From assembly GCF_002078015.1 (NCBI RefSeq), contig NZ_LWBP01000204.1, positions 20,055 through 84,054 on the forward strand: a DNA stretch of 64,000 nucleotides, in the 5' to 3' direction. Positions 11,895 to 21,340 of the stretch are shown here, piece by piece. The translations under genes and the position numbers were made by a program. How positions within the stretch are numbered: position 1 is the first letter of the stretch; the number at the start of each line of letters is the position of its first letter. Source of the stretch: Niastella populi (lineage in GTDB: Bacteria; Bacteroidota; Bacteroidia; Chitinophagales; Chitinophagaceae). The notes beneath the pieces are model-generated. The model did no database searches and was not told the DNA's origin. It saw only the letters and a list, made by a program, of their open reading frames with translations.

Positions 11895-12890
11895 ATGAGT
11901 AAGATAGATTTTGACAAACTGTTTACCGGATTTTCGAATATTAAAGCTGGTGTTATAGGCGATGTGATGCTGGATATTTACTGGTGGGGACATGTAGAAA
12001 GAATTTCGCCGGAAGCGCCGGTACCTGTTGTGGCGCTGGATAAAAAAGAGCATCGTATTGGCGGCGCCGGCAATGTGGCGCTTAACCTGGCGGCCCTTGG
12101 CGCCCATACATCCATACTTTCAGTTATGGGGAACGATGAAAACGGCAGTGCGTTAATAGAACTGTTCAACGAACACCACATCAATACCGCATACGTATCG
12201 CAGCAGCCTTCGCGTATCACTACGGCCAAAACCCGCATCATCAGCCGAAATCAGCAAATGATGCGGCTCGATGCAGAGATCACCAAAGACCTGAGCACAG
12301 ATGACGAGAACGCCCTGATTGAAAAAGTGCGTCAGTACATCATCAGCGAGCGGCCGCAGGTGATCATATTCGAGGATTATAACAAAGGCGTGCTAACAGA
12401 GCGCGTGATCAGGGAAGTGACAACCCTTTGTAAACAACATGACGTTATCACTACCGTTGATCCCAAACGAAAAAATTTCTTCTCATACGAAGGCGTAGAT
12501 ATCTTTAAACCTAATTTAAAGGAAGTGAAGGACGGGTTGAACCTGCTGATAGATGAGGTTAACCTTACCACTTTGAACGATATTCACCGGCAGTTGCAAA
12601 AGAAACTGAGCCACTCCATCTCCTTCATTACGCTCAGCGAAAAAGGCGTGTTTTACCAGGAGAACAGTACCTCGAAGATCATTCCTTCGCATTTGAGAAA
12701 TATTGCAGATGTATCAGGCGCCGGCGACACGGTAATTGCCGTAGCCTCCCTGATTTATGCTGCTACCAAACGCATTGATCTTATGGCCGAAGTAGCCAAC
12801 ATTGCCGGGGGGCTGGTTTGTGAGGAAGTAGGTACGGCGGCGGTGAATAAGGAAAGATTACTGCATGAGTGCAAGGAACTTCTTTCATAG
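11895..12890 (+). CDS. rfaE1: D-glycero-beta-D-manno-heptose-7-phosphate kinase
   Basis: The 331-residue PfkB-family sugar kinase matches the N-terminal kinase half of HldE/RfaE. Features are GDVMLDIYWWGHVERISPEAP near residues 23-43, the RIGGAGNVALNLAALG substrate loop, and the ATP/catalytic loop DVSGAGDT (residues 272-279) with general base D278. The adenylyltransferase half of bifunctional HldE is absent, as is usual in species with split rfaE1/rfaE2. It phosphorylates D-glycero-D-manno-heptose 7-phosphate at C1 for ADP-heptose, used in LPS core or glycoprotein synthesis. No other heptose-pathway gene is in the window. Confidence 0.9.
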   Translation: MSKIDFDKLFTGFSNIKAGVIGDVMLDIYWWGHVERISPEAPVPVVALDKKEHRIGGAGNVALNLAALGAHTSILSVMGNDENGSALIELFNEHHINTAYVSQQPSRITTAKTRIISRNQQMMRLDAEITKDLSTDDENALIEKVRQYIISERPQVIIFEDYNKGVLTERVIREVTTLCKQHDVITTVDPKRKNFFSYEGVDIFKPNLKEVKDGLNLLIDEVNLTTLNDIHRQLQKKLSHSISFITLSEKGVFYQENSTSKIIPSHLRNIADVSGAGDTVIAVASLIYAATKRIDLMAEVANIAGGLVCEEVGTAAVNKERLLHECKELLS

Positions 12891-12965
12891 GTAAACAGCG
12901 GCGCCCCAGGCCGCGGTACTGCGTGCAGAACCACAAACTATAACAACAAACCATAAACGGTATCC

Positions 12966-13823
12966 ATGCTTACGCCATCCGTTCAATCATACATTGAGCA
13001 AATATTGAACGATACAGGCACATTTACAGCTATTGGCGGTGGATCGATCAATTATACCTATAGAATAAAGACCAGTAAGCACAGCTTTTTTTGCAAGATC
13101 AACAGCCTCGCCGATTTCCCCGGCATGTTCGATGCCGAGCAGCACGGACTGGCTTTGCTGGCTCAGCAACAGATAATTCGCGTTCCCCGAATAGTTGCCA
13201 ATGAACAAAAAAACGGTAACCAGATACTTATACTGGAATGGATTGAACAGGGGGTAAAGAGCGATACCTTCTGGGAAACCTTCGGCCGGCAACTGGCAGC
13301 CCTGCATCATGTACAGCACGAGGGGTGCGGGTTGGCTTCCGACAATTATATGGGCGCTTTGCCCCAGCATAATACACCCACCGGTAGCTGGACTGAATTC
13401 TTTATACAACAGCGATTACAGCCCCAGTTAAAACTGGCCCTCAGCCATCAACTGCTTGAACCGGCACATGCCGCTCAGTTCGAGAAATTATATCAACAGT
13501 TAAGTGTTATATTTCCTGCAGAGCCGCCTGTATTATTGCACGGCGACCTGTGGAGCGGCAATTTCCTTTGCGATGAAAGAGGAAAGCCCGTGCTGATCGA
13601 CCCGGCCGTATACTACGGGCATAGAAGTATGGATATGGCCATGACCACCTTATTTGGCGGTTTTGACGCCAGCTTTTATGAAAGTTATAATTATCATTTC
13701 CCATTGCCGGCGAACTACAGGCAGCAATGGGAGGTGTGCAACTTATACCCTTTGCTCATACATTTGAATTTGTTTGGCAAAAGCTATCTGGCCGATATTT
13801 TGAATACAATCCGACAGTATTGA
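12966..13823 (+). CDS. Fructosamine/ketosamine-3-kinase family protein
   Basis: The 285-residue protein belongs to the FN3K branch of the protein-kinase-like fold. It has the GGGSINYTYRI nucleotide loop near residue 24, the catalytic HGDLWSGN (H192-N199, with D194 as base) and the metal-binding LIDPAVYYGHRSMDMAM (D212). Family members phosphorylate the C3 hydroxyl of sugars attached to protein amines so that glycation is reversed. It lies 75 bases after rfaE1, so the two may be co-transcribed. The gap between them holds a short CACAAACTATAA word that recurs elsewhere in the window. Confidence 0.88.
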   Translation: MLTPSVQSYIEQILNDTGTFTAIGGGSINYTYRIKTSKHSFFCKINSLADFPGMFDAEQHGLALLAQQQIIRVPRIVANEQKNGNQILILEWIEQGVKSDTFWETFGRQLAALHHVQHEGCGLASDNYMGALPQHNTPTGSWTEFFIQQRLQPQLKLALSHQLLEPAHAAQFEKLYQQLSVIFPAEPPVLLHGDLWSGNFLCDERGKPVLIDPAVYYGHRSMDMAMTTLFGGFDASFYESYNYHFPLPANYRQQWEVCNLYPLLIHLNLFGKSYLADILNTIRQY

Positions 13824-14099
13824 TTTACGTTATAAAAGTCATTAGTCAGTTGGCGATTGGCAGCAGGCAAAGGGAATTCGCGATTTAATGGAGAAGGTTG
13901 ATTGCCGAAATATTTGCAAAAAAGCAAAATGCCAATTGAATAAAGCGCAAAATTGTAAGTATTATGTAATAAGTTGCATGTAACAGATAATAAGCGCATG
14001 ACGGGTAATGGCAGCTATTGCATAAATTTGTACAATGAAATGCAGCAGAATGACTTATGACGCCGTCTTAAACAAAGTGATAACCTCTTAACAAATTGA

Positions 14100-15014
14100 A
14101 TGCTGGCTGTTACTATACTGGGAAATAACTCTGCTTTGCCGGCCTATGACCGGCATCCTACGTCGCAGGTTGTGACGCTGGACGATAATTTATTCCTGGT
14201 TGATTGTGGTGAAGGCACGCAGCAGCAGCTGGCTAAATTCCGCATTCGCTGGTCACGCATTAATTACATCTTCATATCACACCTGCACGGCGATCATTAT
14301 TTTGGGTTACCGGGCCTTTTGCACAGCATGGGTTTGCTGCATCGTGAGCATGACCTGCATTTGTTTGCCCCGGCTCCCCTGCAAAAAATTCTCGACCTTC
14401 AACTGGAAGCGGCTTCCAACATGTTGCCGTATCCACTGCATTTTTATCCGCTCGAAAAAGAAGGGGTGATTGTACAAAATGAGAAGTTCAGGGTTACCTG
14501 TTTCCCTACCAAACACCGTATTCCCTGCTGGGGTTTCCGGTTCGACCAGGTGCGCGCGCCGCGCCGGGTTAATCCTGAAAAAGCCATTGAACATGGCATA
14601 CCCGCTGCATTTTACGACCGGTTGAAATGGGGCGACGATTATATGAATAAAGCAGGGGAACTAATAAAGAATGAATGGGTAACCAACCCGGGGGTAAAAC
14701 CTTTGTCATACGCTTATTGCGCCGATACCATTTACGATGAAGAGTTGATTGACAAAGTGCGCGGCGTTGACCTTTTATACCATGAAACCACGTATTTAAA
14801 GGACCTCGATACAAGAGCTGCGCTTCGTTTTCACTCAACAACCACACAGGCCGCCGGCATTGCCAAAAATGCCGGGGTTGGCCGTTTGCTGATCGGGCAT
14901 TTCAGTTCGAAGTACGACAAGCTGGATGTTTTCGAGCAGGAAGCCTGCGAGGTATTCCCCGATACGAGCCTGGCGCTGGAAGGCGTTTCGTTTAGAGCCA
15001 TTCAAAAGAAATAG
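14100..15014 (+). CDS. rnz: Ribonuclease Z
   Basis: The 304-residue metallo-beta-lactamase-fold nuclease matures tRNA 3' ends. The zinc-binding HLHGDH motif is at residues 61-66, FPTKHRIPCWGFRF supplies the third motif, and LLYHETTYL plus the late LLIGHFSSKY provide the remaining ligands. The length is standard for the short (ElaC-type) form. The ATG at 14100 gives the family N-terminus MLAVTILGNNSALP. A -7-like TAAATTTG is at 14023-14030. The gene converges on dapA across a hairpin. Confidence 0.95.
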   Translation: MLAVTILGNNSALPAYDRHPTSQVVTLDDNLFLVDCGEGTQQQLAKFRIRWSRINYIFISHLHGDHYFGLPGLLHSMGLLHREHDLHLFAPAPLQKILDLQLEAASNMLPYPLHFYPLEKEGVIVQNEKFRVTCFPTKHRIPCWGFRFDQVRAPRRVNPEKAIEHGIPAAFYDRLKWGDDYMNKAGELIKNEWVTNPGVKPLSYAYCADTIYDEELIDKVRGVDLLYHETTYLKDLDTRAALRFHSTTTQAAGIAKNAGVGRLLIGHFSSKYDKLDVFEQEACEVFPDTSLALEGVSFRAIQKK

Positions 15015-15055
15015 CGAATATCGAATTTCAAATGTTCAATGTTGAAGTAAAAGAA

Positions 15056-15088
15056 AATGTCGAATGCGATACTTCGACATTCGACATT
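15056..15088. terminator. Hairpin between convergent rnz and dapA
   Basis: An 11-bp perfect stem, AATGTCGAATG (15056-15066) against CATTCGACATT (15078-15088), has an 11-nt loop. It lies between two convergent genes and probably serves both strands. The surrounding 15015-15110 bases are built from repeated CATTCGACATTCAATATT-like words, a style of intergenic filler also seen at 31032-31097. Confidence 0.6.
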
Positions 15089-15111
15089 CAATATTTAGTA
15101 TTCAATATTTT

Positions 15112-15996
15112 CTATTTCCCTTTAAGGAACCCCTGTACCTGCCGATACAATCCTTCGCTCAACGGAACCATTGGCAGCCTGAGGTTGTTCTGAAGCAGTT
15201 CCAGTTCGGTCATAAAGGCTTTTACACCGGCTGGATTGTTCTCGGCAAACATCAGGTCGTATGCTTCTATCAACACATCGTTCAATGATTTGGCAGCTTT
15301 GAAGTCACCTTTCAAACACTGGCGCACCATATGGGTGAATTGTTGCGGAAAGGCATTGGCGGCAACACTGATAACACCATCCATACCGCAGGCGATCTGG
15401 GGCAGCACAAGGGCGTCGTCGCCGCTAACTACGAGGAAGTTCTCGGGACGGTCGCGCAGGATCTGCATACACTGGGCCATATCGCCACTGGCTTCTTTAA
15501 TACCACCGATGTTTGCTACTTCATTGGCCAGGCGCAGGGTAGTGGCAGCGGTCATATTGCGACCGGTACGGCCCGGTACATTATATAATAAAATAGGTTT
15601 GGGCGAAGCCGCAGCCAGCGCCTTGTAATGCTGGAAAATGCCTTCCTGGGAAGGTTTGTTGTAATACGGGCTGGCGCTCAGCACTGCGGTTGCTTTATCT
15701 AAAGGAAAAGTTTCCAGCTCTTTTATTAATTCAGCAGTATCGTTACCACCAATACCAACTACAATGGGAACCCGGCCATTCACTTTTTCATAAGTGAAGC
15801 GAACGATGGCGATCTTTTCTTCTTTACTAAGTGTTGGAGTTTCGCCGGTTGTACCAAGGGTTACTACGTATTCAGTACCGCCATTGATTACGAAATCGAT
15901 GATTTTACTTAACGCGTCAAGATCAACTTCTCCATTTGATTTGAAAGGGGTTACCAGCGCCACGCCGGTGCCATATAATGATTGACGAAGAGACAT
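15112..15996 (-). CDS. dapA: 4-hydroxy-tetrahydrodipicolinate synthase
   Basis: The 294-residue class I aldolase condenses pyruvate with aspartate semialdehyde, the first committed step of lysine and diaminopimelate synthesis. It shows LGTTGETPTLSKEE (about 48-61), Y138 in ILLYNVPGRTG and the Schiff-base lysine K167 in GGIKEASGDM. The length is standard. It stands alone on the minus strand. Confidence 0.96.
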   Translation of the reverse strand: MSLRQSLYGTGVALVTPFKSNGEVDLDALSKIIDFVINGGTEYVVTLGTTGETPTLSKEEKIAIVRFTYEKVNGRVPIVVGIGGNDTAELIKELETFPLDKATAVLSASPYYNKPSQEGIFQHYKALAAASPKPILLYNVPGRTGRNMTAATTLRLANEVANIGGIKEASGDMAQCMQILRDRPENFLVVSGDDALVLPQIACGMDGVISVAANAFPQQFTHMVRQCLKGDFKAAKSLNDVLIEAYDLMFAENNPAGVKAFMTELELLQNNLRLPMVPLSEGLYRQVQGFLKGK

Positions 15997-16229
15997 GATA
16001 ATTCAGATTGAAAATTGCAGATTTTAGATTTAAGGAGTCCCGCTTTAAGGGAAACCTGTTAACGTTTGGAATTGCTGAGTAGAGATAAGGATGAACAAGT
16101 GAGTGAAACCGGTCATTCGCGCGGGCAACGATGCTGAGCAGAGTTACTGCAACTCATAATAAAGAATTACTGCCTTAATTATAATTCCGATCAGCAGGTG
16201 CCGGTTATCAGGCGAGCCACCCGGGGCTG
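15997..16229. other. Intergenic gap dapA-accA
   Basis: These 233 bases hold no ORF, tRNA or clear terminator on either strand. The dapA promoter should lie at its left end and the accA terminator at its right end, but I see no convincing consensus for either. Confidence 0.4.
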
Positions 16230-17207
16230 CTAAGCTGGCAATTCATCCCAGAAGCCCATCTTGTTAAACTTATCGATTCGCTTTCGAACACGTTCTTCAG
16301 GATCCATCTGTTTCAGCTCGTTGATGGTGCTAATGAGGTAAGGCTTTAACAAGCCTGCGGCTTCATCATAATCCCAGTGTGCGCCGCCAACGGGCTCTGG
16401 AATGATACCATCAATTAATCCAAATTCATACATATAATCGGCAGTGAGTTTTAACTGTTCGGCTGCTTTTTCTTTCTGATCCCAGCTACGCCACAGAATT
16501 GAGCTGCAGCTTTCGGGCGAAATAACTGTATACCAGGTATTTTCCAGCATATATACTTTATCGCCAACGCCAATACCCATAGCACCGCCCGATGCACCTT
16601 CGCCAATGATCACACAAATTACCGGCACCTTCAACCGCATCATTTCATAAATATTACGGGCAATGGCTTCGCCCTGGCCTCTTTCCTCGGCTTCAAGACC
16701 GGGGTAGGCGCCGGGCGTATCGATGAGCGTAATGATCGGTTTGTCGAACTTCTCAGCCAGTTTCATCAGCCGCAGGGCCTTGCGGTACCCTTCGGGATTA
16801 GCCATACCAAAATTACGCAACTGGCGTGCCTTGGTATTGATACCTTTTTGCTGACCGATTATCATTACTGTCTGGCCATCGAGGTTGGCGAAACCGCCTA
16901 CCATGGCCTTATCATCTTTTACATTGCGGTCTCCGAACAGCTCAACAAAATCGGTTGAGAGTTTGGAGATATATTTCATCGTATAAGGACGGTCGGGGTG
17001 ACGGCTCAACTGCACTTTTTGCCAGGGCGTAAGGTTTTGCGTAATGGCCTTACGGGTCTCCAGCACACGCTCTTCCAGTTTCTTAATAGGGTCAGTCAGA
17101 TCAAGTTTACTCTTTTCGGCCTTTTGCTTCAAGCCTTCTATATCATCAAAAAGGTCTTTGATCGGTTTTTCAAAATCCAGGAACTGACGGTTTTTATCTT
17201 GCGGCAT
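16230..17207 (-). CDS. accA: Acetyl-CoA carboxylase carboxyltransferase subunit alpha
   Basis: The 325-residue protein is the alpha subunit of the carboxyltransferase that moves CO2 from biotin to acetyl-CoA in fatty-acid synthesis. It begins [20 protein letters not shown], the typical N-terminal helical segment. The crotonase-like core has [20 protein letters not shown] and [15 protein letters not shown] (the oxyanion-hole glycine-rich motif) followed by [13 protein letters not shown]. Its partner AccD is not in this window. Confidence 0.96.
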   Translation of the reverse strand: MPQDKNRQFLDFEKPIKDLFDDIEGLKQKAEKSKLDLTDPIKKLEERVLETRKAITQNLTPWQKVQLSRHPDRPYTMKYISKLSTDFVELFGDRNVKDDKAMVGGFANLDGQTVMIIGQQKGINTKARQLRNFGMANPEGYRKALRLMKLAEKFDKPIITLIDTPGAYPGLEAEERGQGEAIARNIYEMMRLKVPVICVIIGEGASGGAMGIGVGDKVYMLENTWYTVISPESCSSILWRSWDQKEKAAEQLKLTADYMYEFGLIDGIIPEPVGGAHWDYDEAAGLLKPYLISTINELKQMDPEERVRKRIDKFNKMGFWDELPA

Positions 17208-17607
17208 AGGCAGTGATAATAAGCTGTAAAATTAAGGGATGAAGGATTTTTTATGAAAGTTTTCTATAAACCCCCGGTTACACCTGTAAACCTGCAAAAT
17301 CAGGGATCTGGCAGATTTTGGCACTAAATGGGCCGTTTATACAGAACTCATTGTAACTGAGCAGGTATTAACGAAATCCCCCGGGCATTTATGATACGCT
17401 TTCCTGATTTAAAGGCTGCAAATGTAGTGTGAAAACGGGAGAATACTCCCCTGCCCCTCCCGGTGGGGGAGAAATAGTTGGCAGGTACGCAAAGCACCAG
17501 CCTTAAGAATGGTGACCCTGTCAAATTTTCAACTGCGCCAGCTGCGGTTGCTGAACTTCTTACATAAAAAATGACAAATTTTTAGCCGGTATATGTCCTT
17601 GGCCAAA
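17208..17607. other. Intergenic region upstream of accA
   Basis: About 400 bases between the divergently placed accA and the small-ORF/hsp20 unit. A GC-rich hairpin (CTCCCC at 17446-17451 with GGGGAG at 17466-17471) interrupts otherwise unremarkable sequence. I see no coding region here. Confidence 0.4.
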
Positions 17608-17623
17608 TGGCATATAACTTGAA
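17608..17623 (+). promoter_or_regulatory. Candidate sigma-54 (RpoN) promoter
   Basis: TGGCATATAACTTGAA keeps the sigma-54 geometry TGGCA-N6-TTG, with GG at -24 and TTG at -12 in the correct 10-bp phase; only the -12 C is replaced by A. Transcription would start near 17635, about 60 bases before the first small ORF and about 380 before hsp20. No enhancer-binding site was identified. Confidence 0.4.
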
Positions 17624-17693
17624 AAAGGTTATAGAAATAATTGTATTACCATTTTATGCTTTTGTTTAGTAAATCATTCAAAAACATAATATC

Positions 17694-17816
17694 ATGGCAA
17701 ACAATACCGAGTTGATCCTGCTGCATACCTGCGTGGCAGCAAAACCGCCGCCCATCGGCCCGGAATTCATTTTCTCCTGTACTGACAACTTATTGCGTAA
17801 AACTTATAATGTATAA
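17694..17816 (+). CDS. Small ORF, 40 residues, unknown
   Basis: The ORF begins MANNTELILLHTCVAAK and ends LLRKTYNV. I recognise no family. It starts with the same ATGGCAAACA bases as the Hsp20 gene downstream. Reasons to consider it real are its position just after the candidate sigma-54 promoter and the tight spacing (5 bases) to a second 40-codon ORF. There is no Shine-Dalgarno sequence. It could equally be a non-coding leader. Confidence 0.25.
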   Translation: MANNTELILLHTCVAAKPPPIGPEFIFSCTDNLLRKTYNV

Positions 17817-17821
17817 TAGTT

Positions 17822-17944
17822 ATGAGATCTACTTTAAGCAATTGGTACCATCAGTTTTGGCTGCCGGTTAAATTCTATACAACTTATTTGATCCGCTGCA
17901 TCCGGAACGATGACCAGGACAATAACCCGTTTATTATTTTTTAG
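17822..17944 (+). CDS. Small ORF, 40 residues, unknown
   Basis: The ORF begins MRSTLSNWYHQFWLPVKFY and ends NNPFIIF. It is aromatic-rich, with a possible short amphipathic helix, and resembles no family I know. It starts 5 bases after the stop of the previous small ORF and ends 68 bases before hsp20, so all three could share one transcript. Confidence 0.25.
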   Translation: MRSTLSNWYHQFWLPVKFYTTYLIRCIRNDDQDNNPFIIF

Positions 17945-18002
17945 CCACTGTACTATAATCTCAATTCTTATTAATATTCTAACATATTACCATTAAAAAA
18001 AG

Positions 18003-18008
18003 AGGAGG
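18003..18008 (+). promoter_or_regulatory. Strong Shine-Dalgarno site of hsp20
   Basis: A perfect AGGAGG sits 4 bases before the ATG. Nearly all other genes here lack such a motif, as expected for Bacteroidota, so this gene appears set up for unusually strong or differently controlled translation. Confidence 0.6.
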
Positions 18009-18012
18009 ATCT

Positions 18013-18483
18013 ATGGCAAACATTCTTAAAAAAGACAATAGTCGCCAACCAGCCAACTTTGGAAGTGTGGTAGATCAGATCTTTCAGAATAATTTATCCC
18101 GCTTTTTCGATGATGCTTTCTGGGGCTTCAATGGCGATGTAAATCGCATTACAAAAGTACCTGTTAACCTGCGGGAAACTGATAGTACTTATGAAATGGA
18201 ACTGGTGGCGCCAGGTTTACGTAAAGAAGATTTTCAATTAAACGTTTCGGGCGACATGTTGACCGTTTCGTTTGAAGAAAAAAATGAAACAAAAGATTCA
18301 ACTATGCAGGAAGGCTATATAAGGCAGGAATACCGCATGCGTTCGTTCAGCCGCAGCTTTCAACTGAACGAAGCGATAGATACGAATAACATTTCTGCAC
18401 ATTACGAGAATGGCATCCTGCATGTGACGTTACCCAAAAATGAAAAAGTAAAACAAACGTCAAAGACAATACCAATTGCGTAA
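18013..18483 (+). CDS. Small heat shock protein, Hsp20/alpha-crystallin family
   Basis: The 156-residue ATP-independent holdase binds unfolding proteins during stress. A variable N-terminal arm contains LSRFFDDAFWGF. The alpha-crystallin domain (about 50-145) starts at VPVNLRETDSTYEMELVAPG and includes the conserved motif around ENGILHVTLPK (about 135-146), with a short basic tail after it. It is the last gene of a possible stress unit starting at the sigma-54-like promoter and has its own terminator. Confidence 0.95.
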   Translation: MANILKKDNSRQPANFGSVVDQIFQNNLSRFFDDAFWGFNGDVNRITKVPVNLRETDSTYEMELVAPGLRKEDFQLNVSGDMLTVSFEEKNETKDSTMQEGYIRQEYRMRSFSRSFQLNEAIDTNNISAHYENGILHVTLPKNEKVKQTSKTIPIA

Positions 18484-18502
18484 TTGTTTTTGGAACATTA
18501 AT

Positions 18503-18532
18503 AAAAGCTTCCCACGCCGGGGAGCTTTTTTT
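18503..18532 (+). terminator. Rho-independent terminator of hsp20
   Basis: AAAAGCTTCCC (18503-18513) pairs with GGGAGCTTTT (18519-18529, one G-U pair), with a 5-nt loop and a following T run. Confidence 0.85.
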
Positions 18533-18703
18533 ATGAATAAGTGTGCTACAAAATACGCTACTTTCTAACAACAAGGGGTTAATTTCTGAATGCCCCGTCT
18601 TTTCGTGTCTTAGTATATTTGTCCCCGGTATGATTACCGTCCGAAGACTTCCCCTCTCACTCTTCTGTTAGATTTTTTTCTTTTTCACTTAAAACTTTAT
18701 TGT

Positions 18704-21025
18704 ATGAAGAAAATTCAATTTTCTCTGATCGTCGCATGCCTGTGCGTAACCATGGCTCCGCTCGAAAGCGGGGCGCAAACCAACATTGCGCCAAACGCGG
18801 TTGCCACCACTTCATACGTATCGCCCTGGGAAACCATTGCCGCGCTGAACGACGGGTTTACCCCGGCCGGTTCGAATGACAAATCGAACGGCGCCTACGG
18901 CAACTGGAACAATCCCAATTCATTGCAATGGGTGCAGTACGACTGGTCGCAAACGTATGCGGTGACATCCATTCAGGTGTACTGGTTCAACGACGGGGGA
19001 GGGGTGTTAACACCAACCACGGCCTATGCAGAATACTGGAACGGATCGGCATGGGTGCACATCGGCAACGTTCCGCTGGTAACCAATGCGTTCAATACGC
19101 TTGCGGTAAATAATATTAACATGAGCCGCTTACGGGTAACAATGCTGAACACCGCCCAAAGCACCGGTATGCTCGAATGGCGGGTGTTGGGCACCGTTGT
19201 TGGGGGCGGTGGAGGGGGTGGAAACGGTTCCCCCTATACCTGGCCGGCGTATTCACCAAACATCAGTTATAATTTCAGAACAGAATTTCCCAGCTTACCT
19301 GCACCAACAAACGTTTTGAACGATTGTCCGCAGGTGGCAGGCACCCAGTCGTCGAACTGGTGGTGTTTCCGTTGGGGCCCAAACAAAAATTCGCTGGTGA
19401 CCACCAATGCCATCACGCCGTTGCTGGCAAGGTTGAACGCTGATTTTGCATATTTCCGCGATCAAATGGGCTGGCCGCCCGATCTGCGGGCAAAGAACGG
19501 TTACCGCAGCTCGGTTTATTTATATGGTTCGGGCCTGTGCACCGACAATGCACCTAATACCGCGTTGGGCGGCTGGCAAAGCGCCATCAATTATAATGGA
19601 AGAAGCTGGCCTATGATCCTGGCTTCCTATTACCCGGTATATAGTTTCGACCCGGCCTGCACTTTTAGCGACCGCGAGTTTCAAAAGGGCGCTATGACGC
19701 ATGAGGGCATCCATGCATTGCTGGCCGACCTGCCCGGTGTTAAACAATCGGCCTGGTTCCATGAAGGCGGTAATGTATGGTTACAGCAAACCGCCGATGC
19801 GCGAAGAAGTAACAACTTCAGCTCAATGGGCGATTTGAACGGCACCGATTTCATTGCGCCCTTTATGCCCATCGAGTGTTACAGCGGCTGGTTGCAGGAT
19901 GGCAGCTTTGGCGGCCCATCGGCAGAAGGCGTGAATATGTTCAATGGCAATCAGCAGATCTGTACCTGGCGCACCTATTTAGGCGGGCATCAGTACAGCA
20001 GTTCGTTCCCTACCTTCCTCGGTAATACATTGGGCGATGGCGCCGTGCCCTGGATCTGGCGTTATTCACCCACCCGCGTACTGGAAGGTATTGCCAGTGG
20101 TTTAGGTGCTGCCCAAACCCGTCGGTTAATTACAGAATACAGGGCCAAACAGGCGCTGGTTGATTTTGGCCCCTGGAAGAATGCGGTGCTGGCATTACTG
20201 AATGCACACTTCGGACAATCTATTGGCGCCGAATGGCAGCCGTCATGGATGAACCCGCCCGTATGGACGGCTACCCCTTATGTAAAAACAACCAATAATG
20301 GCGGACTGCTTACGCCCGATCCCATTACCTTACCCGGATGGTCAGGTGCCAACCAGATACCGCTTACTATAAGCGGCAATACCGTTACGGTTAATTTTGA
20401 ACCCATTGGAGCAAACATGACCTGTCAACTTGTGTACCGTACAACAACCGGAGTGCCTGTGTACAGTACGCCTGTAAGCAGCGGCGCCTGTACATTGAAC
20501 CTTACCTCGCCACCGGCCAATAATGTTGTTATAGCGGTTATCACCAATACCGATTATATCTATAACGGCGAGGCTACCCGCAAGGCGCATTACGATTACC
20601 GGCTACGGTTGGTGACCGGTGTTACCGGCACAGCGAGTGTGAATACCCGCTGGTATCAATCGGCCACGCTGTCATCGGCCCGCACTGAAACAACGGCGCC
20701 GGAAGCAACAGTTGGCATCGACTGGTCGAAGTATTGTGCGCATGATGTACCCGCAACCCGCATCACCGGAAACAGCAGCCTGGTAAAGATGCAGGTATAT
20801 CCCAACCCCGCGCGGCTGAACACCCGCGTAACGCTCCATTTCCTGAACGAGGCCGATGAAAAAACAACCATCTCTGTATTTAATTTACAGGGCGCCAAAG
20901 TAATGGAAGCAACCACCACGGGTATGCGGTATGTAATAGAACCAAAATTCCTTACCGCAGGAACTTATCTTATAAAAATTAAGAATACGAAAACCGATCA
21001 ATCGCAGCAGTTGATTGTGCAATAG
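18704..21025 (+). CDS. Secreted F5/8C-domain protein with HEGIH metallopeptidase-like motif and T9SS signal
   Basis: The 773-residue exported protein has a signal peptide (about residues 1-24, ending SGAQT) and an F5/8 type C (discoidin-like) carbohydrate-binding domain (about 27-160). A Gly-rich linker is followed by a large central domain (about 175-540) containing THEGIHALL. HEGIH (333-337) fits the zinc-peptidase HExxH pattern, with a candidate third ligand E354 in WFHEGGN 17 residues after the motif. The region resembles DUF6055-like secreted proteins. The C-terminus (from about 698, VYPNPARLNTRV to the end) is a type A T9SS sorting domain, so the protein should be secreted or anchored at the surface. 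Substrate is unknown; peptidase activity is inferred from the motif alone. Confidence 0.75.
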   Translation: MKKIQFSLIVACLCVTMAPLESGAQTNIAPNAVATTSYVSPWETIAALNDGFTPAGSNDKSNGAYGNWNNPNSLQWVQYDWSQTYAVTSIQVYWFNDGGGVLTPTTAYAEYWNGSAWVHIGNVPLVTNAFNTLAVNNINMSRLRVTMLNTAQSTGMLEWRVLGTVVGGGGGGGNGSPYTWPAYSPNISYNFRTEFPSLPAPTNVLNDCPQVAGTQSSNWWCFRWGPNKNSLVTTNAITPLLARLNADFAYFRDQMGWPPDLRAKNGYRSSVYLYGSGLCTDNAPNTALGGWQSAINYNGRSWPMILASYYPVYSFDPACTFSDREFQKGAMTHEGIHALLADLPGVKQSAWFHEGGNVWLQQTADARRSNNFSSMGDLNGTDFIAPFMPIECYSGWLQDGSFGGPSAEGVNMFNGNQQICTWRTYLGGHQYSSSFPTFLGNTLGDGAVPWIWRYSPTRVLEGIASGLGAAQTRRLITEYRAKQALVDFGPWKNAVLALLNAHFGQSIGAEWQPSWMNPPVWTATPYVKTTNNGGLLTPDPITLPGWSGANQIPLTISGNTVTVNFEPIGANMTCQLVYRTTTGVPVYSTPVSSGACTLNLTSPPANNVVIAVITNTDYIYNGEATRKAHYDYRLRLVTGVTGTASVNTRWYQSATLSSARTETTAPEATVGIDWSKYCAHDVPATRITGNSSLVKMQVYPNPARLNTRVTLHFLNEADEKTTISVFNLQGAKVMEATTTGMRYVIEPKFLTAGTYLIKIKNTKTDQSQQLIVQ

Positions 21026-21340
21026 GAACCTGTGAAGAGTATATGGCGGGTGTTGAATAGAGTTTCTATTCTTCACCCGCTTTATATTTTATTCTTATAC
21101 TTTGCCTTGTTGTGTTTTAAGCCCTGCTTTTTTTGTCTTGTGTTTTGCATTCGTTTTGCCATTGTCAATTGCTTATTGTTCTCCCCATGGCACATCCTTT
21201 GCGGCAATAATAATGCGCTTCATGTTCTAAATGCCACTACAGTAAAATTATTTGAAGGCCCGGTAGCAGTTGGGGAATCCAAATTCTCCACATACACCAT
21301 CGTTTTTTTACCGGGTATTTAATTACTCAATAATATTTTT
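21026..21340. other. Intergenic region before the SDR gene
   Basis: These 315 bases are T-rich on the plus strand. A 96-codon ORF (21032-21322) is present, but its Phe/Leu/Cys-rich composition looks like translated low-complexity DNA, so I do not call it. No clear terminator for the secreted protein was found. Confidence 0.4.

Noticed and set aside
21032..21322. 96-codon ORF after the secreted protein
   Set aside because: Low-complexity Phe/Leu/Cys composition and no promoter or ribosome-binding site.
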